Notes: generated by a model from the letters alone, not told the origin. Counted from the first letter of the stretch, positions 1 to 8,845 are shown. The stretch is DNA of 64,000 nt from Rhodobacter sp. (GCA_030066215.1 JASJCA010000016.1:1-64000), one strand, 5' to 3'. Made by a program: numbers and translations.

Positions 1-268
1 CGACGACTGGCTGCGCGGCGGCACGCTGGCCGACACCTTCGTGTTCGCAGCGGGCGCCGATCAGATCGACGACTTCAACACGACGGTGGACCTGTTGAAG
101 CTTGACGATGCGCTGTGGGCCGGCGCCAAGACCGCGGCCGAGATCCTGGCCGAGTTCGGCGGCACCCAAGGCAGCGACTACGTGCTGGGTTTCGGTGGCG
201 GAAATTCGCTCACCTTCAACGGCGGCGTCGACCCCGAAGTGCTAGAGAACCTGATCTCGTTCTTCTGA
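1..268 (+). CDS. RTX-type calcium-binding protein, C-terminal fragment
   Basis: The reading frame enters from the left edge (codons begin at base 2) and ends with TGA at 266-268, leaving 88 residues. The start of the fragment reads GGTLADTFVF, followed by a D-x-I-D-D-F and D-L-L-K-L pattern. This is the usual exit from RTX nonapeptide repeats into the C-terminal cap of hemolysin-type proteins that leave the cell by type I secretion. No repeat unit lies inside the window, so the family call rests on this cap only. The most likely whole protein is a large secreted calcium-binding protein or serralysin-like adhesin; which one cannot be told. Confidence 0.6.
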   Translation, partial: DDWLRGGTLADTFVFAAGADQIDDFNTTVDLLKLDDALWAGAKTAAEILAEFGGTQGSDYVLGFGGGNSLTFNGGVDPEVLENLISFF

Positions 269-389
269 AGCGCGCAGGCGGATGACCTTCGCCGTGTCGG
301 GCGAGGTTTTTCGTGTCGGCGCAGTTTCGTATGCGCCTGGGTTCAAACGGCGCGGGGTCGGTTGCCCACCTCTTTTCGCGGGTCGTCTG

Positions 390-1379
390 TCAACCAACTT
401 TCAGCACGATCTTGCCGATATGCGCTGAGCTTTCCATCCGGGCGTGTGCCGCCGCTGCCTGATCCAGCGGGAACTCTGAGTCCATCACCGGCGCCACCCG
501 CCCGCTCTCCAGATGCGGCCAGACGTGCTCGCGCAGGCCCTCGGCGATGCGTGCCTTCGCCAGATCGCTCTGCGGCCGCAGCGTGGAACCGGTGATCGTC
601 AGCCGCCGCACCATCACTTGGGCGAAGTTCACCTCAGCCTTGGGGCCCGACAGGAAAGCGATCTGCACCAGCCGGCCGTCATCGGCCAAAGCCTTGAGAT
701 TGCGCGGGATATAGGGGCCGCCGACCATGTCGAGGATCAGGTTGGCGCCACCCTCGGCCCGCAGCTCGGCGACGAAATCCTCGTCACGGTAGTTGATCGC
801 CCGCTCGGCGCCCAGATCCAGGCAGGCGGCGCATTTCTCGGCCGAGCCTGCGGTCGCGAAAACCCGCGCGCCGAACACCTTCGCGAGCTGGATCGCCGTC
901 GTGCCGATCCCCGACGACCCGCCATGGACCAGGAACCGCTCGCCCGCCATCAAGCCTCCGCGCATGAAGACGTTGGTCCAGACCGTGAAGAAGGTCTCGG
1001 GCAGGCAGGCGGCCTGTTTCAGCCCCATCCCGGCCGGCACCGGTAGACAATGCGCGGCCGGCGTCACCACGTATTCGGCGTAACCTCCGCCCGGCAGCAG
1101 GGCGCAAACCGCGTCGCCCTCGGACCAGTCCGACACGCCGGGCCCGACCGCGGCAATGGTGCCCGACGCCTCGAGCCCAGGCAGATCCGACGCCCCCGGC
1201 GGCGGGTCGTAGGCGCCGGCGCGCTGTAGTGCGTCGGGCCGGTTCACCCCGGCATAGGCCGCCCTGATCAGCACCTGGCCGTGTCCCGGTTGCGGCACCG
1301 GCCGTTCCGCGAGGCGCAGGACATCCGGTCCGCCTGGTTCCTTGATCTCGACGGCCTGCATGGTCGCGGTCTTGGCCAT
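390..1379 (-). CDS. NAD(P)H:quinone oxidoreductase, zeta-crystallin/PIG3 type
   Basis: A 329-residue zinc-free medium-chain dehydrogenase/reductase. The N-terminal GroES-like part contains an AGVNRPDALQRAG segment typical of the PIG3/Qor branch, and the Rossmann half carries HGGSSGIGTTAIQLAK for NADPH binding. These cytosolic enzymes reduce quinones with NADPH, usually by one electron. I chose the ATG at 1379 because it lies 4 bases after the stop of the COQ9 gene; a longer frame starting at 1415 would run into that gene. The pair is probably co-transcribed, which fits a quinone theme. Family call is secure; the natural substrate is unknown. Confidence 0.88.
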   Translation of the reverse strand: MAKTATMQAVEIKEPGGPDVLRLAERPVPQPGHGQVLIRAAYAGVNRPDALQRAGAYDPPPGASDLPGLEASGTIAAVGPGVSDWSEGDAVCALLPGGGYAEYVVTPAAHCLPVPAGMGLKQAACLPETFFTVWTNVFMRGGLMAGERFLVHGGSSGIGTTAIQLAKVFGARVFATAGSAEKCAACLDLGAERAINYRDEDFVAELRAEGGANLILDMVGGPYIPRNLKALADDGRLVQIAFLSGPKAEVNFAQVMVRRLTITGSTLRPQSDLAKARIAEGLREHVWPHLESGRVAPVMDSEFPLDQAAAAHARMESSAHIGKIVLKVG

Positions 1380-1383
1380 GGGT

Positions 1384-2076
1384 CTAGCTGCGCCCAGGCC
1401 AGCGGCCGGGCACATCCATCCGTGGTGTTCGCGAAGGCGCTTTGACCTGGGCGGCCAACCAGTCCGGAAACGCCATGAACGGCTTCAATGCCGGATTTGA
1501 CCGCATCGTCGCCTTCACCTTCTCGATACGCATCACGTCTTCGATGCGCCGGTCCAGAAACGCCCAGGTCGCCTGGTGATCCGGGCTCTCGTCGCCGAGC
1601 CAGTAGAGCACGGTCGAAGAATAGACCCCGCTGAGGATCGCCCGCTTGGTGTACCAGTTGAGGTCCTGGGACGGATCGCCCAGCGCCTGCCAAATCGCAT
1701 CCGCCGTGCCCCAGATCAGCCGCGCGCCCTCGGCAGCGTTCTGCGGCAACGCAAATAGCGTAGTGCCGCGGCGCACCGCCTCTTTGTCGCCGATCGCCTC
1801 GATCCGGACCCGCACCGCCTCGGCCACCCGCTCGCGCACCTTCAGGGCCTGCAGATCGGCCTTGGCCAGCGTGTCGGTCATCGCCGCGTCGCCGCGCCGG
1901 TGAAACGCCACTGCGAGATCGAGCGCGCCGCGGGGACAGGCGGCTCGCGCCTCGGCCATATCGGCGCCGACATCGCGTGCCGCGGCCTTGAACGCCGCCT
2001 CGGACCAGCCGTCGAACGGCACATGCATCAGCGCCGCATCGAGCAGCGCCTCGCGCGTCGCAGTCGCCTCGGTCAT
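1384..2076 (-). CDS. COQ9-family ubiquinone biosynthesis protein
   Basis: A 230-residue protein with an N-terminal TetR-like helical segment and the C-terminal COQ9 signature around DLNWYTKRAILSGVYSSTVL, followed by a tryptophan-rich helix and DRRIEDVMRIEK. In eukaryotes COQ9 binds lipids and presents ubiquinone intermediates to COQ7; alphaproteobacterial homologues are presumed to act in the same pathway at the inner membrane. The ATG at 2076 is preferred over an adjacent GTG because GGGAGAG lies 5 bases upstream. The next gene downstream is a quinone oxidoreductase. It is transcribed away from rpsU. Confidence 0.88.
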   Translation of the reverse strand: MTEATATREALLDAALMHVPFDGWSEAAFKAAARDVGADMAEARAACPRGALDLAVAFHRRGDAAMTDTLAKADLQALKVRERVAEAVRVRIEAIGDKEAVRRGTTLFALPQNAAEGARLIWGTADAIWQALGDPSQDLNWYTKRAILSGVYSSTVLYWLGDESPDHQATWAFLDRRIEDVMRIEKVKATMRSNPALKPFMAFPDWLAAQVKAPSRTPRMDVPGRWPGRS

Positions 2077-2107
2077 CACAGCTCTCCCAAATCGATTTCC
2101 CTGCCGG

Positions 2108-2135
2108 TAGACAAGCTAGTGGGGCTTTGTTATAG
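2108..2135 (+). promoter_or_regulatory. Candidate sigma-70 promoter of rpsU
   Basis: TAGACA at 2108-2113 and TTATAG at 2130-2135 are separated by 16 bases and lie 55 bases upstream of the rpsU start. The match to the -35/-10 consensus is moderate. The ribosome binding site of rpsU (AAAGGTGG, about 2172-2179) follows. No other good promoter is visible in this divergent region. Confidence 0.35.
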
Positions 2136-2189
2136 GGCCACCTCCTGCAAAGACATGCAACTCCAACTTAGAAAGGTGGTGACAACCAC

Positions 2190-2396
2190 ATGCAGGTCAG
2201 TGTTCGCGACAACAATGTCGATCAGGCGCTCCGTGCCCTGAAAAAGAAGCTGCAGCGTGAGGGCGTTTTCCGCGAAATGAAGCTTCGGCAGCATTTCGAG
2301 AAACCGTCCGAAAAGCGCGCGCGCGAAAAGGCCGAGGCGATCCGCCGCGCCCGCAAGCTCGCACGCAAGAAGGCTCAGCGCGAAGGCATGCTGTAA
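2190..2396 (+). CDS. rpsU: 30S ribosomal protein S21
   Basis: A 68-residue, strongly basic protein starting [20 protein letters not shown], the standard alphaproteobacterial S21. The C-terminal helix is rich in Arg and Lys ([10 protein letters not shown]). S21 binds the small ribosomal subunit near the 3' end of 16S rRNA and helps initiation. It is a single-gene unit: COQ9 is divergent upstream and a strong intrinsic terminator follows 35 bases after the stop. Confidence 0.97.
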   Translation: MQVSVRDNNVDQALRALKKKLQREGVFREMKLRQHFEKPSEKRAREKAEAIRRARKLARKKAQREGML

Positions 2397-2430
2397 GCGT
2401 CGAACCGGAGCTTTTCAGCCCTGGTTCCAA

Positions 2431-2470
2431 GACGACCCCCGCGGCGGACGCCCGGGGGTTCGTCGTTTTT
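2431..2470 (+). terminator. Rho-independent terminator of rpsU
   Basis: GACGACCCCCG (2431-2441) pairs with CGGGGGTTCGTC (2453-2464) around a short GC-rich loop, and five T follow at 2466-2470. The stem has one bulge. It lies right after rpsU and isolates it from the binding-protein gene downstream. Confidence 0.85.
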
Positions 2471-2549
2471 GACTTCCGGTTGCGGGACGGCACCCATAGT
2501 CTTGGTGATCGACGTAGGCGGCACCTAAACGGGCCGGCGCGGCGTTAAG

Positions 2550-2562
2550 ACCTTATTAAGGT
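2550..2562. promoter_or_regulatory. 13-bp palindrome upstream of the binding-protein gene
   Basis: ACCTTA-T-TAAGGT is a perfect palindrome 94 bases upstream of the substrate-binding-protein start, in an otherwise GC-rich leader. It has the size and symmetry of an operator for a dimeric regulator. Its AT-rich centre also overlaps a plausible promoter zone (TATAGG at about 2577). No regulator can be named. Confidence 0.3.
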
Positions 2563-2655
2563 GAATACGGGCACGGTATAGGGGCGCTGCGGGTTTTCGG
2601 TGAGCGCAAGGGCGAAGGGCGCGGAGACCTGCTGCGGGCAGAGGAGCGCCGAAGA

Positions 2656-3684
2656 ATGGCAAACACATCACGATTTCCGGCCGCGCGGATTCTGGCCGGC
2701 GCCGCCTTGGTGTTGGGGTTGGTTGCTGTGGTCTGGGCGGTTGCCTTCCGCAGCCCGCCGGAGGCGCCGACGGAAATCCCGACCATCGGGCTGATCACCA
2801 ACAATCCCAACGGCCTGCGCAATGTCGCCGGGTTTCGCGAGGGGATGGCGGCCCAGGGCTACACCGAGGGTGACGGCGCGCTCTATCTATATTCGGGTAC
2901 GCCGACCCCGACGGCGGAGCTTGAGGGCGCGATCCGGCAGATGGTCGCCGACGGGGCCGACATCATCTTCACCGCCGGCACTCCGACTGGCGTCGCGGCG
3001 AAGGCGGCGACACAGGGCTCTGGCGTTCCGGTGGTGTTCGGCGTGATTGCCGACCCGGTCGCGGCTGGGGTGATGACCGACCTGACCCGGCCCGGCGGTA
3101 ACATGACCGGCGTGATGCTGAGCCAAAACCAAGCGCGACGGCTAGAGCTGTTGCGCAACGTCCTGCCGCAGGTGCGGCGGGTTTTGGTGCCCTACAACCC
3201 CGACGACCCCGCCCCAGTCAGTGCCGTCGCTCAGTTGGACGATGTGGCACCGGAAATGAACCTAACCCTGGTGCATGCCGAGGCCCGCGACGACGATGCC
3301 GTTTCGCGCCTGATCGCGGATCTGCCGCAAGACATCGACGCGGTGTTCATGCTGCCCGACAGCACCGTCAACCGCCGCATCGCTGATCTGATTGCGGCCA
3401 CCAACGCGCGCGGTCTGCCGGTCTCTGGGCCCAGCACCGCGCAGGTCGAGGCCGGGGCGTTGATGGCCTACGGCATCGTGCACCGCGAGGTCGGAGGGCA
3501 GGCCGCGCGCATCGCCAGCCGCATCCTGCGCGGTGCCGACCCGGCGGACATGCCCGTTGAGACGGCGAACTTCTACCTGACCGTCAACACCGCAGCGGCC
3601 GACCGGATCGGCCTCGACCTGCCCGAAGAGATCTTGCAGCAAGCCGATGTGATCTTGCGTAACGACAGCATTGGCGAACAATAG
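2656..3684 (+). CDS. ABC-type substrate-binding protein (PF04392-like), membrane anchored
   Basis: A 342-residue protein. Residues 10-31 form one hydrophobic segment without a clear cleavage site, suggesting an uncleaved anchor that leaves the rest in the periplasm. The mature part shows the family pattern: PTIGLITNNPNG, a FREGMAAQGY helix, IIFTAGTPTGVAAKAAT, a PVVFGVIADPVAAG segment and GGNMTGVM. ATG 2656 has GAGGAG 9 bases upstream. No permease or ATPase gene is adjacent; instead a hybrid sensor kinase starts 60 bases downstream. I infer that this protein may present a ligand to that kinase rather than serve transport. Confidence 0.82.
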   Translation: MANTSRFPAARILAGAALVLGLVAVVWAVAFRSPPEAPTEIPTIGLITNNPNGLRNVAGFREGMAAQGYTEGDGALYLYSGTPTPTAELEGAIRQMVADGADIIFTAGTPTGVAAKAATQGSGVPVVFGVIADPVAAGVMTDLTRPGGNMTGVMLSQNQARRLELLRNVLPQVRRVLVPYNPDDPAPVSAVAQLDDVAPEMNLTLVHAEARDDDAVSRLIADLPQDIDAVFMLPDSTVNRRIADLIAATNARGLPVSGPSTAQVEAGALMAYGIVHREVGGQAARIASRILRGADPADMPVETANFYLTVNTAAADRIGLDLPEEILQQADVILRNDSIGEQ

Positions 3685-3744
3685 GGTGAATGACAGCAAC
3701 CGATTCAGGCCGTCCCGAGCGAGGGGCCGGCAGAAGGCAAAGAC

Positions 3745-6348
3745 GTGTTCGGTAATCTCCGGGCACGGTATTATGTCGTCGTGGTCGGCATCGCGACGGT
3801 TCCCATTTTGCTTTTGGGGTTTCTGACGGGACTGCGAAGCGCCAGCGAGCTTGAGCGGCAAAGCCTCGTGCTGCAGACGGAATTGGCAACCCGGGTCGAG
3901 CGCGAGATCGCGTCGTTTCTGTCTGCCCGCGTCAACGAATTGCGCGTGTTGGAACAGACCAACGTGCTGGCGGGCATGGATCAGCGCGCCCTGGCCGCGA
4001 GCCTGGGCAGGCTTCTGGCCCACGGCCAGATCTATCAGGAACTGTTCGTGCTGGCGCCCGACGGGCAGGTGCGCGTCTTCGCCTCGCGCACCGATGTCGC
4101 GCCGCGCGACCCGGAGCGATGGCGGCAGGCACCCTGGGCGAAGGCCGGCTATTGGACTGACGATGGCGTCTATGTCGGGTCGGTCGAATTCGACGCCGGT
4201 CTGCGCGAGCCCTTGGTCGACGTCGCTGTGCCGATCCTGCAGCGCCGCACCGGCGACGTCGAGAGCGTGCTTTTGGCCAATACGCGGTTCAAATCCATCT
4301 GGGATCTGCTTGCCGACCTCGACCTGCCCAGCGACACCGAGGCTTTCGTCGTCGATGCCGGTGGCCGCATCCTGGCGCATCGGTCGCCTGCCGAGGTCCT
4401 TTCGGCGCGAATCTTCCAGCGCCCGGCAGAAAACGGCCGCCACCGTATGGCCGATGGCAGCACGTCTCTGGTGGTGACGCAGCCTTTGTCGATGGTCGGC
4501 GCGCCAGCCTATGTGGTCGTCACCCGGCCGCTCGACAGCGCCCTGGCCAACGTCATCGAAATGCGCACCACAATCCTGGTCAGTGCGGCACTACTGCTGT
4601 TGGGCGCATCGGCGCTGGCGTACTGGCAGTCGCGCGAGATCGTGCGCCCGGTAGAAGATCTGGCGCAGAGCGCCGGACAAATTTCGGACGGCGACCTAGA
4701 CACCAAGATCGAGGTCTCGGGCCCCGACGAAATCCAGGCGCTTGGCCGGACCTTGCAGGGAATGACCGGGCGGCTCAAGGACACCATCGCCGATCTCAAA
4801 CGCTCTGAATTCGCCGAACGTCAGCGTGCCATGGTCACGCTGCAATCGATCGGCGATGCGGTGATCACCACCGATCCGGACGGGCACGTGACATATATCA
4901 ATCCGGTGGCCTCGCGGCTGACCGGTTGGAGCTTCGAGGAGGCCATGGACCGGCCGCTCGGCGAGGTGTTCAGGATCATCAGCGCCACCACCCGCGAGGC
5001 GGTGCCGAACCCGGTGCTTCGGTGCCTGGCGAGCGGAGAGATCGTTGGGCTGGCCAACGACACACTATTGCTCAGCCGCGATGGCAGTGAACACGCGATC
5101 TCGGATTCTGCGGCACCGATCCGCGAAATCGGCGGCGCGGTCATCGGCGTGGTCATGGTGTTTCAGGATGTCACCGAGCGTCAGGCGCTGGAACAAAGGC
5201 TGCGCGAGAGCCAGAAGATGGAGGCGATCGGCAAGCTTAGCGGCGGCATCGCGCACGATTTCAACAATCTCATGCAGGTGATCCAAGGCAATGCGGAACT
5301 GCTGGCCGAGGACCCCGATTTCGATCCGAACCTCACCGCCCCGATCCTTCGAGCGACCGAACGGGGATCCGAACTGACCGGCCGGTTGTTGGCCTTCGCC
5401 CGCAAGCAGCCGCTGTTGCCGCAGCCGGTCGATATCGCCAGGCTTCTCAAAGACATGTTGCCGATATTGGACCGCACGCTGGGCGAGACGATCGAGATCA
5501 CACTGCGCTGCGACGACCCGGTCTGGCCGGCGGAGACCGATCCTGGCCAGCTGGAGACCGCGCTTTTGAACCTCGCGCTGAACGCCCGCGATGCCATGCC
5601 GCAGGGCGGCACGCTGACCGTGCGCTGCGCCAAGACCGAGCGCGCGGCGTTCCAGCAGAACTACGAAGGCGGGCTCGACGAGAGTGATTTCGTGCTGATC
5701 TCGGTCTCTGACACCGGCGAGGGCATGTCCGAAGAGACGCGGACCAAGGCAATCGACCCGTTCTTCACCACCAAGGGCGTCGGTGAGGGGTCGGGATTGG
5801 GGCTGTCTATGGTCTACGGCTTTGTAATGCAGACGGGCGGACATATGGACATCGAGAGCGCCGAAGGTGCCGGCACCACCGTCACCCTGTACCTTCCGCG
5901 GTCTCGGACAGTCGCCCAGTCGAACGGGACCGCTGAACCGCTGGACCCGCAGGGCGGCGTCGGCGAAGCGGTTCTGGTTGTCGAGGACGATGCCGAGGTG
6001 CGCACCTTCGTAACCAGGACGCTGCAGGGCCTGGGGTACAGGGTGACCGACGTTGGCCGGGTATCGGACGCGCGAGCAGCCATTGCGGCAGAGCCGGGCT
6101 TCGATTTGGTGCTGACGGATGTCGTTCTGCCCGGCAGTGCCAGCGGTCTCGACTTCGCGCTGGAACTGAGCGGTGCACATCCCGAATTGCCGGTCTTGCT
6201 GATGTCGGGATACCCCGAGGCCATGGCGGCCAATGACGACACGGGCGGGCATCCTCTGGTGCTGTTGAACAAACCGTTTCAACGGACCGAGCTCGCGACG
6301 GCGGTCCGGCGCGCCTTGGATCAGCGCCGCAGTCACCCGCCCGATTGA
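3745..6348 (+). CDS. Hybrid sensor histidine kinase (Cache-HAMP-PAS-HisKA-HATPase-REC)
   Basis: An 867-residue inner-membrane kinase starting with GTG (CAGAAGG lies 7 bases upstream). Order of parts: TM1 about 9-29; periplasmic Cache-like sensor about 30-270; TM2 about 275-295; HAMP about 296-350; PAS about 357-480 (GDAVITTDPDGHVTYIN); HisKA with phosphoacceptor His504 in GGIAHDFNNLMQ; HATPase with NARDAMPQGG, SDTGEGM and GSGLGLSMVYG; receiver with phosphoacceptor Asp792 in LTDVVLP. The His box with HDFNN is typical of kinases with a C-terminal receiver. It lies 60 bases behind the anchored binding protein and is probably co-transcribed with it. No DNA-binding response regulator is adjacent, so output may go through a phosphorelay. 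Confidence 0.92.
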   Translation: MFGNLRARYYVVVVGIATVPILLLGFLTGLRSASELERQSLVLQTELATRVEREIASFLSARVNELRVLEQTNVLAGMDQRALAASLGRLLAHGQIYQELFVLAPDGQVRVFASRTDVAPRDPERWRQAPWAKAGYWTDDGVYVGSVEFDAGLREPLVDVAVPILQRRTGDVESVLLANTRFKSIWDLLADLDLPSDTEAFVVDAGGRILAHRSPAEVLSARIFQRPAENGRHRMADGSTSLVVTQPLSMVGAPAYVVVTRPLDSALANVIEMRTTILVSAALLLLGASALAYWQSREIVRPVEDLAQSAGQISDGDLDTKIEVSGPDEIQALGRTLQGMTGRLKDTIADLKRSEFAERQRAMVTLQSIGDAVITTDPDGHVTYINPVASRLTGWSFEEAMDRPLGEVFRIISATTREAVPNPVLRCLASGEIVGLANDTLLLSRDGSEHAISDSAAPIREIGGAVIGVVMVFQDVTERQALEQRLRESQKMEAIGKLSGGIAHDFNNLMQVIQGNAELLAEDPDFDPNLTAPILRATERGSELTGRLLAFARKQPLLPQPVDIARLLKDMLPILDRTLGETIEITLRCDDPVWPAETDPGQLETALLNLALNARDAMPQGGTLTVRCAKTERAAFQQNYEGGLDESDFVLISVSDTGEGMSEETRTKAIDPFFTTKGVGEGSGLGLSMVYGFVMQTGGHMDIESAEGAGTTVTLYLPRSRTVAQSNGTAEPLDPQGGVGEAVLVVEDDAEVRTFVTRTLQGLGYRVTDVGRVSDARAAIAAEPGFDLVLTDVVLPGSASGLDFALELSGAHPELPVLLMSGYPEAMAANDDTGGHPLVLLNKPFQRTELATAVRRALDQRRSHPPD

Positions 6349-6406
6349 ACGCCATTGCGGATCGATCCCGTCGACGTACACGCCACATCGGCTCGGGTCG
6401 ACCGCG

Positions 6407-6868
6407 CTAAACGGGAAGTGCCGTGGTTTGCCACACGGTGCGCAGTGAGAAGGATGAATGCATCTGTGACACGCCGGGCAATCTGGCCAGGTAGCGGCGG
6501 TGGATGCGGGCGAAGTCGTCGGTGTCGCGGGCAGAGATCTTCAACAAGTAATCCGCCGTGCCCGCCATCAGGTGGCATTCCAACAGATCGGGGATCCGCG
6601 CCACCTCGCGCTCGAAGGCGTCGAGCACCTCTTCAGTCTGCCCGCTGAGCGTGATCTCGACGAAGACGGTGGAGGGCCGATCGAGTTTGCGCGGATCCAA
6701 GAGCGCCACGTAATGCGCGATTACGCCCTCGGCCTCGAGGCGCTGCACCCGTCGGTGACAGGCCGAGGGCGACAGATTCACCCGCTCGCTGAGGTCGGCG
6801 TTCGACATGCGTCCAGACTTTTGCAGCGCAGCCAGGATCCGTCGGTCAATGGTGTCGAGCTCGACCAT
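6407..6868 (-). CDS. Lrp/AsnC-family transcriptional regulator
   Basis: A 153-residue regulator. An AsnC-type helix-turn-helix covers about residues 4-60 (DRRILAALQKSGRMSNADLS, then LSPSACHRRVQRLEAEGVI), followed by the RAM ligand-binding domain (about 68-150) with GTADYLLKISARD. Such proteins form octamers that respond to amino acids. It is divergent from alanine dehydrogenase across 131 bases that contain a perfect palindrome and a direct repeat. This matches the common arrangement in which an AldR-like regulator activates ald in response to alanine; the ligand is inferred. Confidence 0.93.
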   Translation of the reverse strand: MVELDTIDRRILAALQKSGRMSNADLSERVNLSPSACHRRVQRLEAEGVIAHYVALLDPRKLDRPSTVFVEITLSGQTEEVLDAFEREVARIPDLLECHLMAGTADYLLKISARDTDDFARIHRRYLARLPGVSQMHSSFSLRTVWQTTALPV

Positions 6869-6871
6869 GTT

Positions 6872-6918
6872 CGAAGATCCTCCGCCTTGTATCCTTGATC
6901 AGCGAAGATCCTACCGCC
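6872..6918. promoter_or_regulatory. Direct repeat in the Lrp-ald intergenic region
   Basis: CGAAGATCCTCCGCC (6872-6886) recurs as CGAAGATCCTACCGCC (6903-6918), 31 bases apart, about three helical turns. Spacing on one helix face is what Lrp-type octamers use when they wrap DNA. The repeats lie just upstream of the regulator's own start codon, which suggests autoregulation. Confidence 0.45.
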
Positions 6919-6945
6919 AAGGGGCCGAATTGCCACCGATCTTTT

Positions 6946-6961
6946 CGATGCAATTGCATCG
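6946..6961. promoter_or_regulatory. 16-bp perfect palindrome, probable Lrp-type operator
   Basis: CGATGCAATTGCATCG is fully symmetric and lies 39 bases upstream of the ald start, between the divergent ald and Lrp-family genes. AT-rich centred palindromes of about this size are common Lrp/AsnC sites. Confidence 0.6.
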
Positions 6962-6999
6962 GCAAGCGGGCAGACTGAGCGCAATCGAGGGAGGGGATC

Positions 7000-8118
7000 A
7001 TGATAATTGGCTGCCCGGCAGAGATCAAACCGCAGGAATTCCGCGTTGGCCTCACCCCCAATGCCGCGCAAGAGGCGGTGCGCCATGGTCACGCAGTACT
7101 GATGCAACGCGGCGCCGGCGCAGGGGCCGGATTCGACGACAGTGCCTATGTCGCCGCAGGCGCGACTATCCTCGACACTGCGGAAGAGGTCTTCGCCCAG
7201 GCCGAGATGATCGTGAAGGTCAAGGAACCCCAAGCGCCGGAGCGCGCTATGCTGCGCGAAGGCCAGGTGCTTTTCACGTACCTCCACCTCGCCCCCGACC
7301 CTGCGCAGACCCGGGACCTTTTGGCCTCGGGCTGCACGGCAATCGCCTACGAGACCGTCACCGACGCCCAGGGCGGCCTGCCGCTTTTGGCCCCGATGTC
7401 GGAGGTCGCCGGCAAGCTCGCCCCGCAAATGGGTGCCTGGACGTTGCAGAAGGCCAATGGCGGCCGCGGCGTTCTGATGGGGGGCGTGCCGGGCGTGGGT
7501 CCGGCCGAGGTGGTGGTGATCGGCGGCGGCGTCGTCGGCGCCCACGCCGCGCGGATTGCCGCCGGGATGGGGGCCGAGGTGACCGTGCTGGACCGCTCGC
7601 TGCCGCGGCTGCGCAGTCTCGACGACGTCTTCGGGCGCGTGTTCCGGACCCGCTTTTCCAGCGCCGCCGCCACGGCCGAACTGGTGGCCCGGGCCGATAT
7701 GGTGATCGGCGCGGTGCTGATCCCCGGCGCCGCCGCGCCCAAGCTGGTGACCCGGGCGCAGCTGTCCGAGATGAAGCCCGGCGCCGCCATCGTCGACGTC
7801 GCCATCGACCAGGGCGGCTGTTTCGAAACCTCGCGCCCGACCACCCACCAGGACCCGATCTACGCCGTCGACGGCATCATGCATTACTGCGTCGCCAACA
7901 TGCCCGGCGCGGTCGCCCGCACCTCGACCATCGCGCTGTCGAACGCCACCATGCCGTACATGCTGGCCTTGGCCGACAAGGGCTGGAGGCAGGCCTGCGA
8001 GGACGACCCGCACCTCTTGGACGGCCTCAACGTCCATGCCGGGCACCTGACCTATTATGCCGTCGGCAAGGCCCTCGGCATCGACGTCCTGTCGCCCGGT
8101 CTGGCCCTGAAGCAGTAG
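7000..8118 (+). CDS. ald: Alanine dehydrogenase
   Basis: A 372-residue, full-length enzyme that interconverts L-alanine and pyruvate plus ammonium with NAD. Arg15, Lys75 (in VKVKEP) and His96 (in [10 protein letters not shown]), the substrate-binding and catalytic residues of the family, are all in canonical positions. The NAD site [15 protein letters not shown] follows in the second half. The start at 7000 has GGGAGGGG 5 bases upstream. It is divergent from an Lrp-type regulator with operator-like sequences between. It may also connect to D-amino-acid use encoded around 26-30 kb. A structured repeat follows the stop codon. Confidence 0.96.
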   Translation: MIIGCPAEIKPQEFRVGLTPNAAQEAVRHGHAVLMQRGAGAGAGFDDSAYVAAGATILDTAEEVFAQAEMIVKVKEPQAPERAMLREGQVLFTYLHLAPDPAQTRDLLASGCTAIAYETVTDAQGGLPLLAPMSEVAGKLAPQMGAWTLQKANGGRGVLMGGVPGVGPAEVVVIGGGVVGAHAARIAAGMGAEVTVLDRSLPRLRSLDDVFGRVFRTRFSSAAATAELVARADMVIGAVLIPGAAAPKLVTRAQLSEMKPGAAIVDVAIDQGGCFETSRPTTHQDPIYAVDGIMHYCVANMPGAVARTSTIALSNATMPYMLALADKGWRQACEDDPHLLDGLNVHAGHLTYYAVGKALGIDVLSPGLALKQ

Positions 8119-8160
8119 CCCGGAGGCGGCTTCGAGCAGCCCACGCGTCTGCAGAGATGA

Positions 8161-8327
8161 GCCGCCATCGCCGACCCGCGGGGTGGCGATCCAACCTTTG
8201 TTCGGCAGCACTTTGTGGCTGTGGAGTCCGTAGGACCTCAAGCGGTTCGTGAGGCTCAACCAATCGCCGCCCCACCCGGGCGGGTCGGCGATGGCGCGGC
8301 GGCGCTGCGCGCCTTGAATCGGCGCCG
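8161..8327 (+). repeat. Structured intergenic repeat, copy A
   Basis: First of six copies of a repeat of about 165 bp. Left arm TCGCCGACCCGCGGGG (from 8168) and right arm TCGCCGCCCC...CGGGTCGGCGA (8264-8291) are inverted repeats of each other with 7 extra bases in the right arm. The core holds a GAGTCC-GTA-GGACCTC hairpin (8224-8239). A 3' hairpin GGCGC-TGC-GCGCC (8301-8313) sits inside an imperfect outer stem. The copy lies between the convergent genes ald and an SH3 protein, where it could serve both as a 3' end structure. Confidence 0.9.
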
Positions 8328-8365
8328 GTGACGGGTTTCGACGCCCCCCCTGCCCAAACCCGGCC

Positions 8366-8845
8366 CTACCGCGTCAGATAGGCCCGATACGCCCAGCCTT
8401 CGTCGCCCGACGGGTGCCGCAGGCGAACCCAGTTGCCCGCATACTCCTGCACTTCGACCCAGTCGCCGCGCTGCATCGGCCGGACGACGGCATAGCCGGT
8501 GCCCGGTCCGCGGCGCAGGTTGAGCGCGCCGGAGGATGGCCAGACGACCGTGGCATAGGGCGGCGCGATCTTCGGCTTCAAGGCGACGGGCCGCACCGGC
8601 GCGGGCGCGGTCAGCGCCCTGGCCGTGACCCAGCCCATCTGGCCGCCGGTCAGCCGAACCTCGACCCAGCCGCCCGACCGCTCCGCCGTCTCGACGACGG
8701 TTCCCGGTGCCAGGACCGCCTCTGCACGGTAAAGCGGGTCCGGCCCCGCCCGCAGCGCCGCCGGGGCGCCCAGCACGATCCGCTCCGCCGCCGCGGGACC
8801 GCCGATCAGCAAAGCCGCCAGCAAAAGACCTCGACCAACACCCAT
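8366..8845 (-). CDS. Secreted protein with two bacterial SH3 domains
   Basis: A 159-residue protein with a signal peptide (GLLLAALLIGGPAAA, cleavage near residue 19) and two SH3b domains (about 22-75 and 92-159). The second shows LNLRRGPGTGYAVVRPMQRG and GNWVRLRHPSGDEGWAY. ATG 8845 has GGGAGG at a good distance; an upstream ATG at 8860 lacks this. Bacterial SH3 domains often bind cell-wall peptides, so a periplasmic role in envelope recognition is likely. It is a paralogue of the next gene, 111 bases upstream, and probably in the same transcript. Confidence 0.82.
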   Translation of the reverse strand: MGVGRGLLLAALLIGGPAAAERIVLGAPAALRAGPDPLYRAEAVLAPGTVVETAERSGGWVEVRLTGGQMGWVTARALTAPAPVRPVALKPKIAPPYATVVWPSSGALNLRRGPGTGYAVVRPMQRGDWVEVQEYAGNWVRLRHPSGDEGWAYRAYLTR

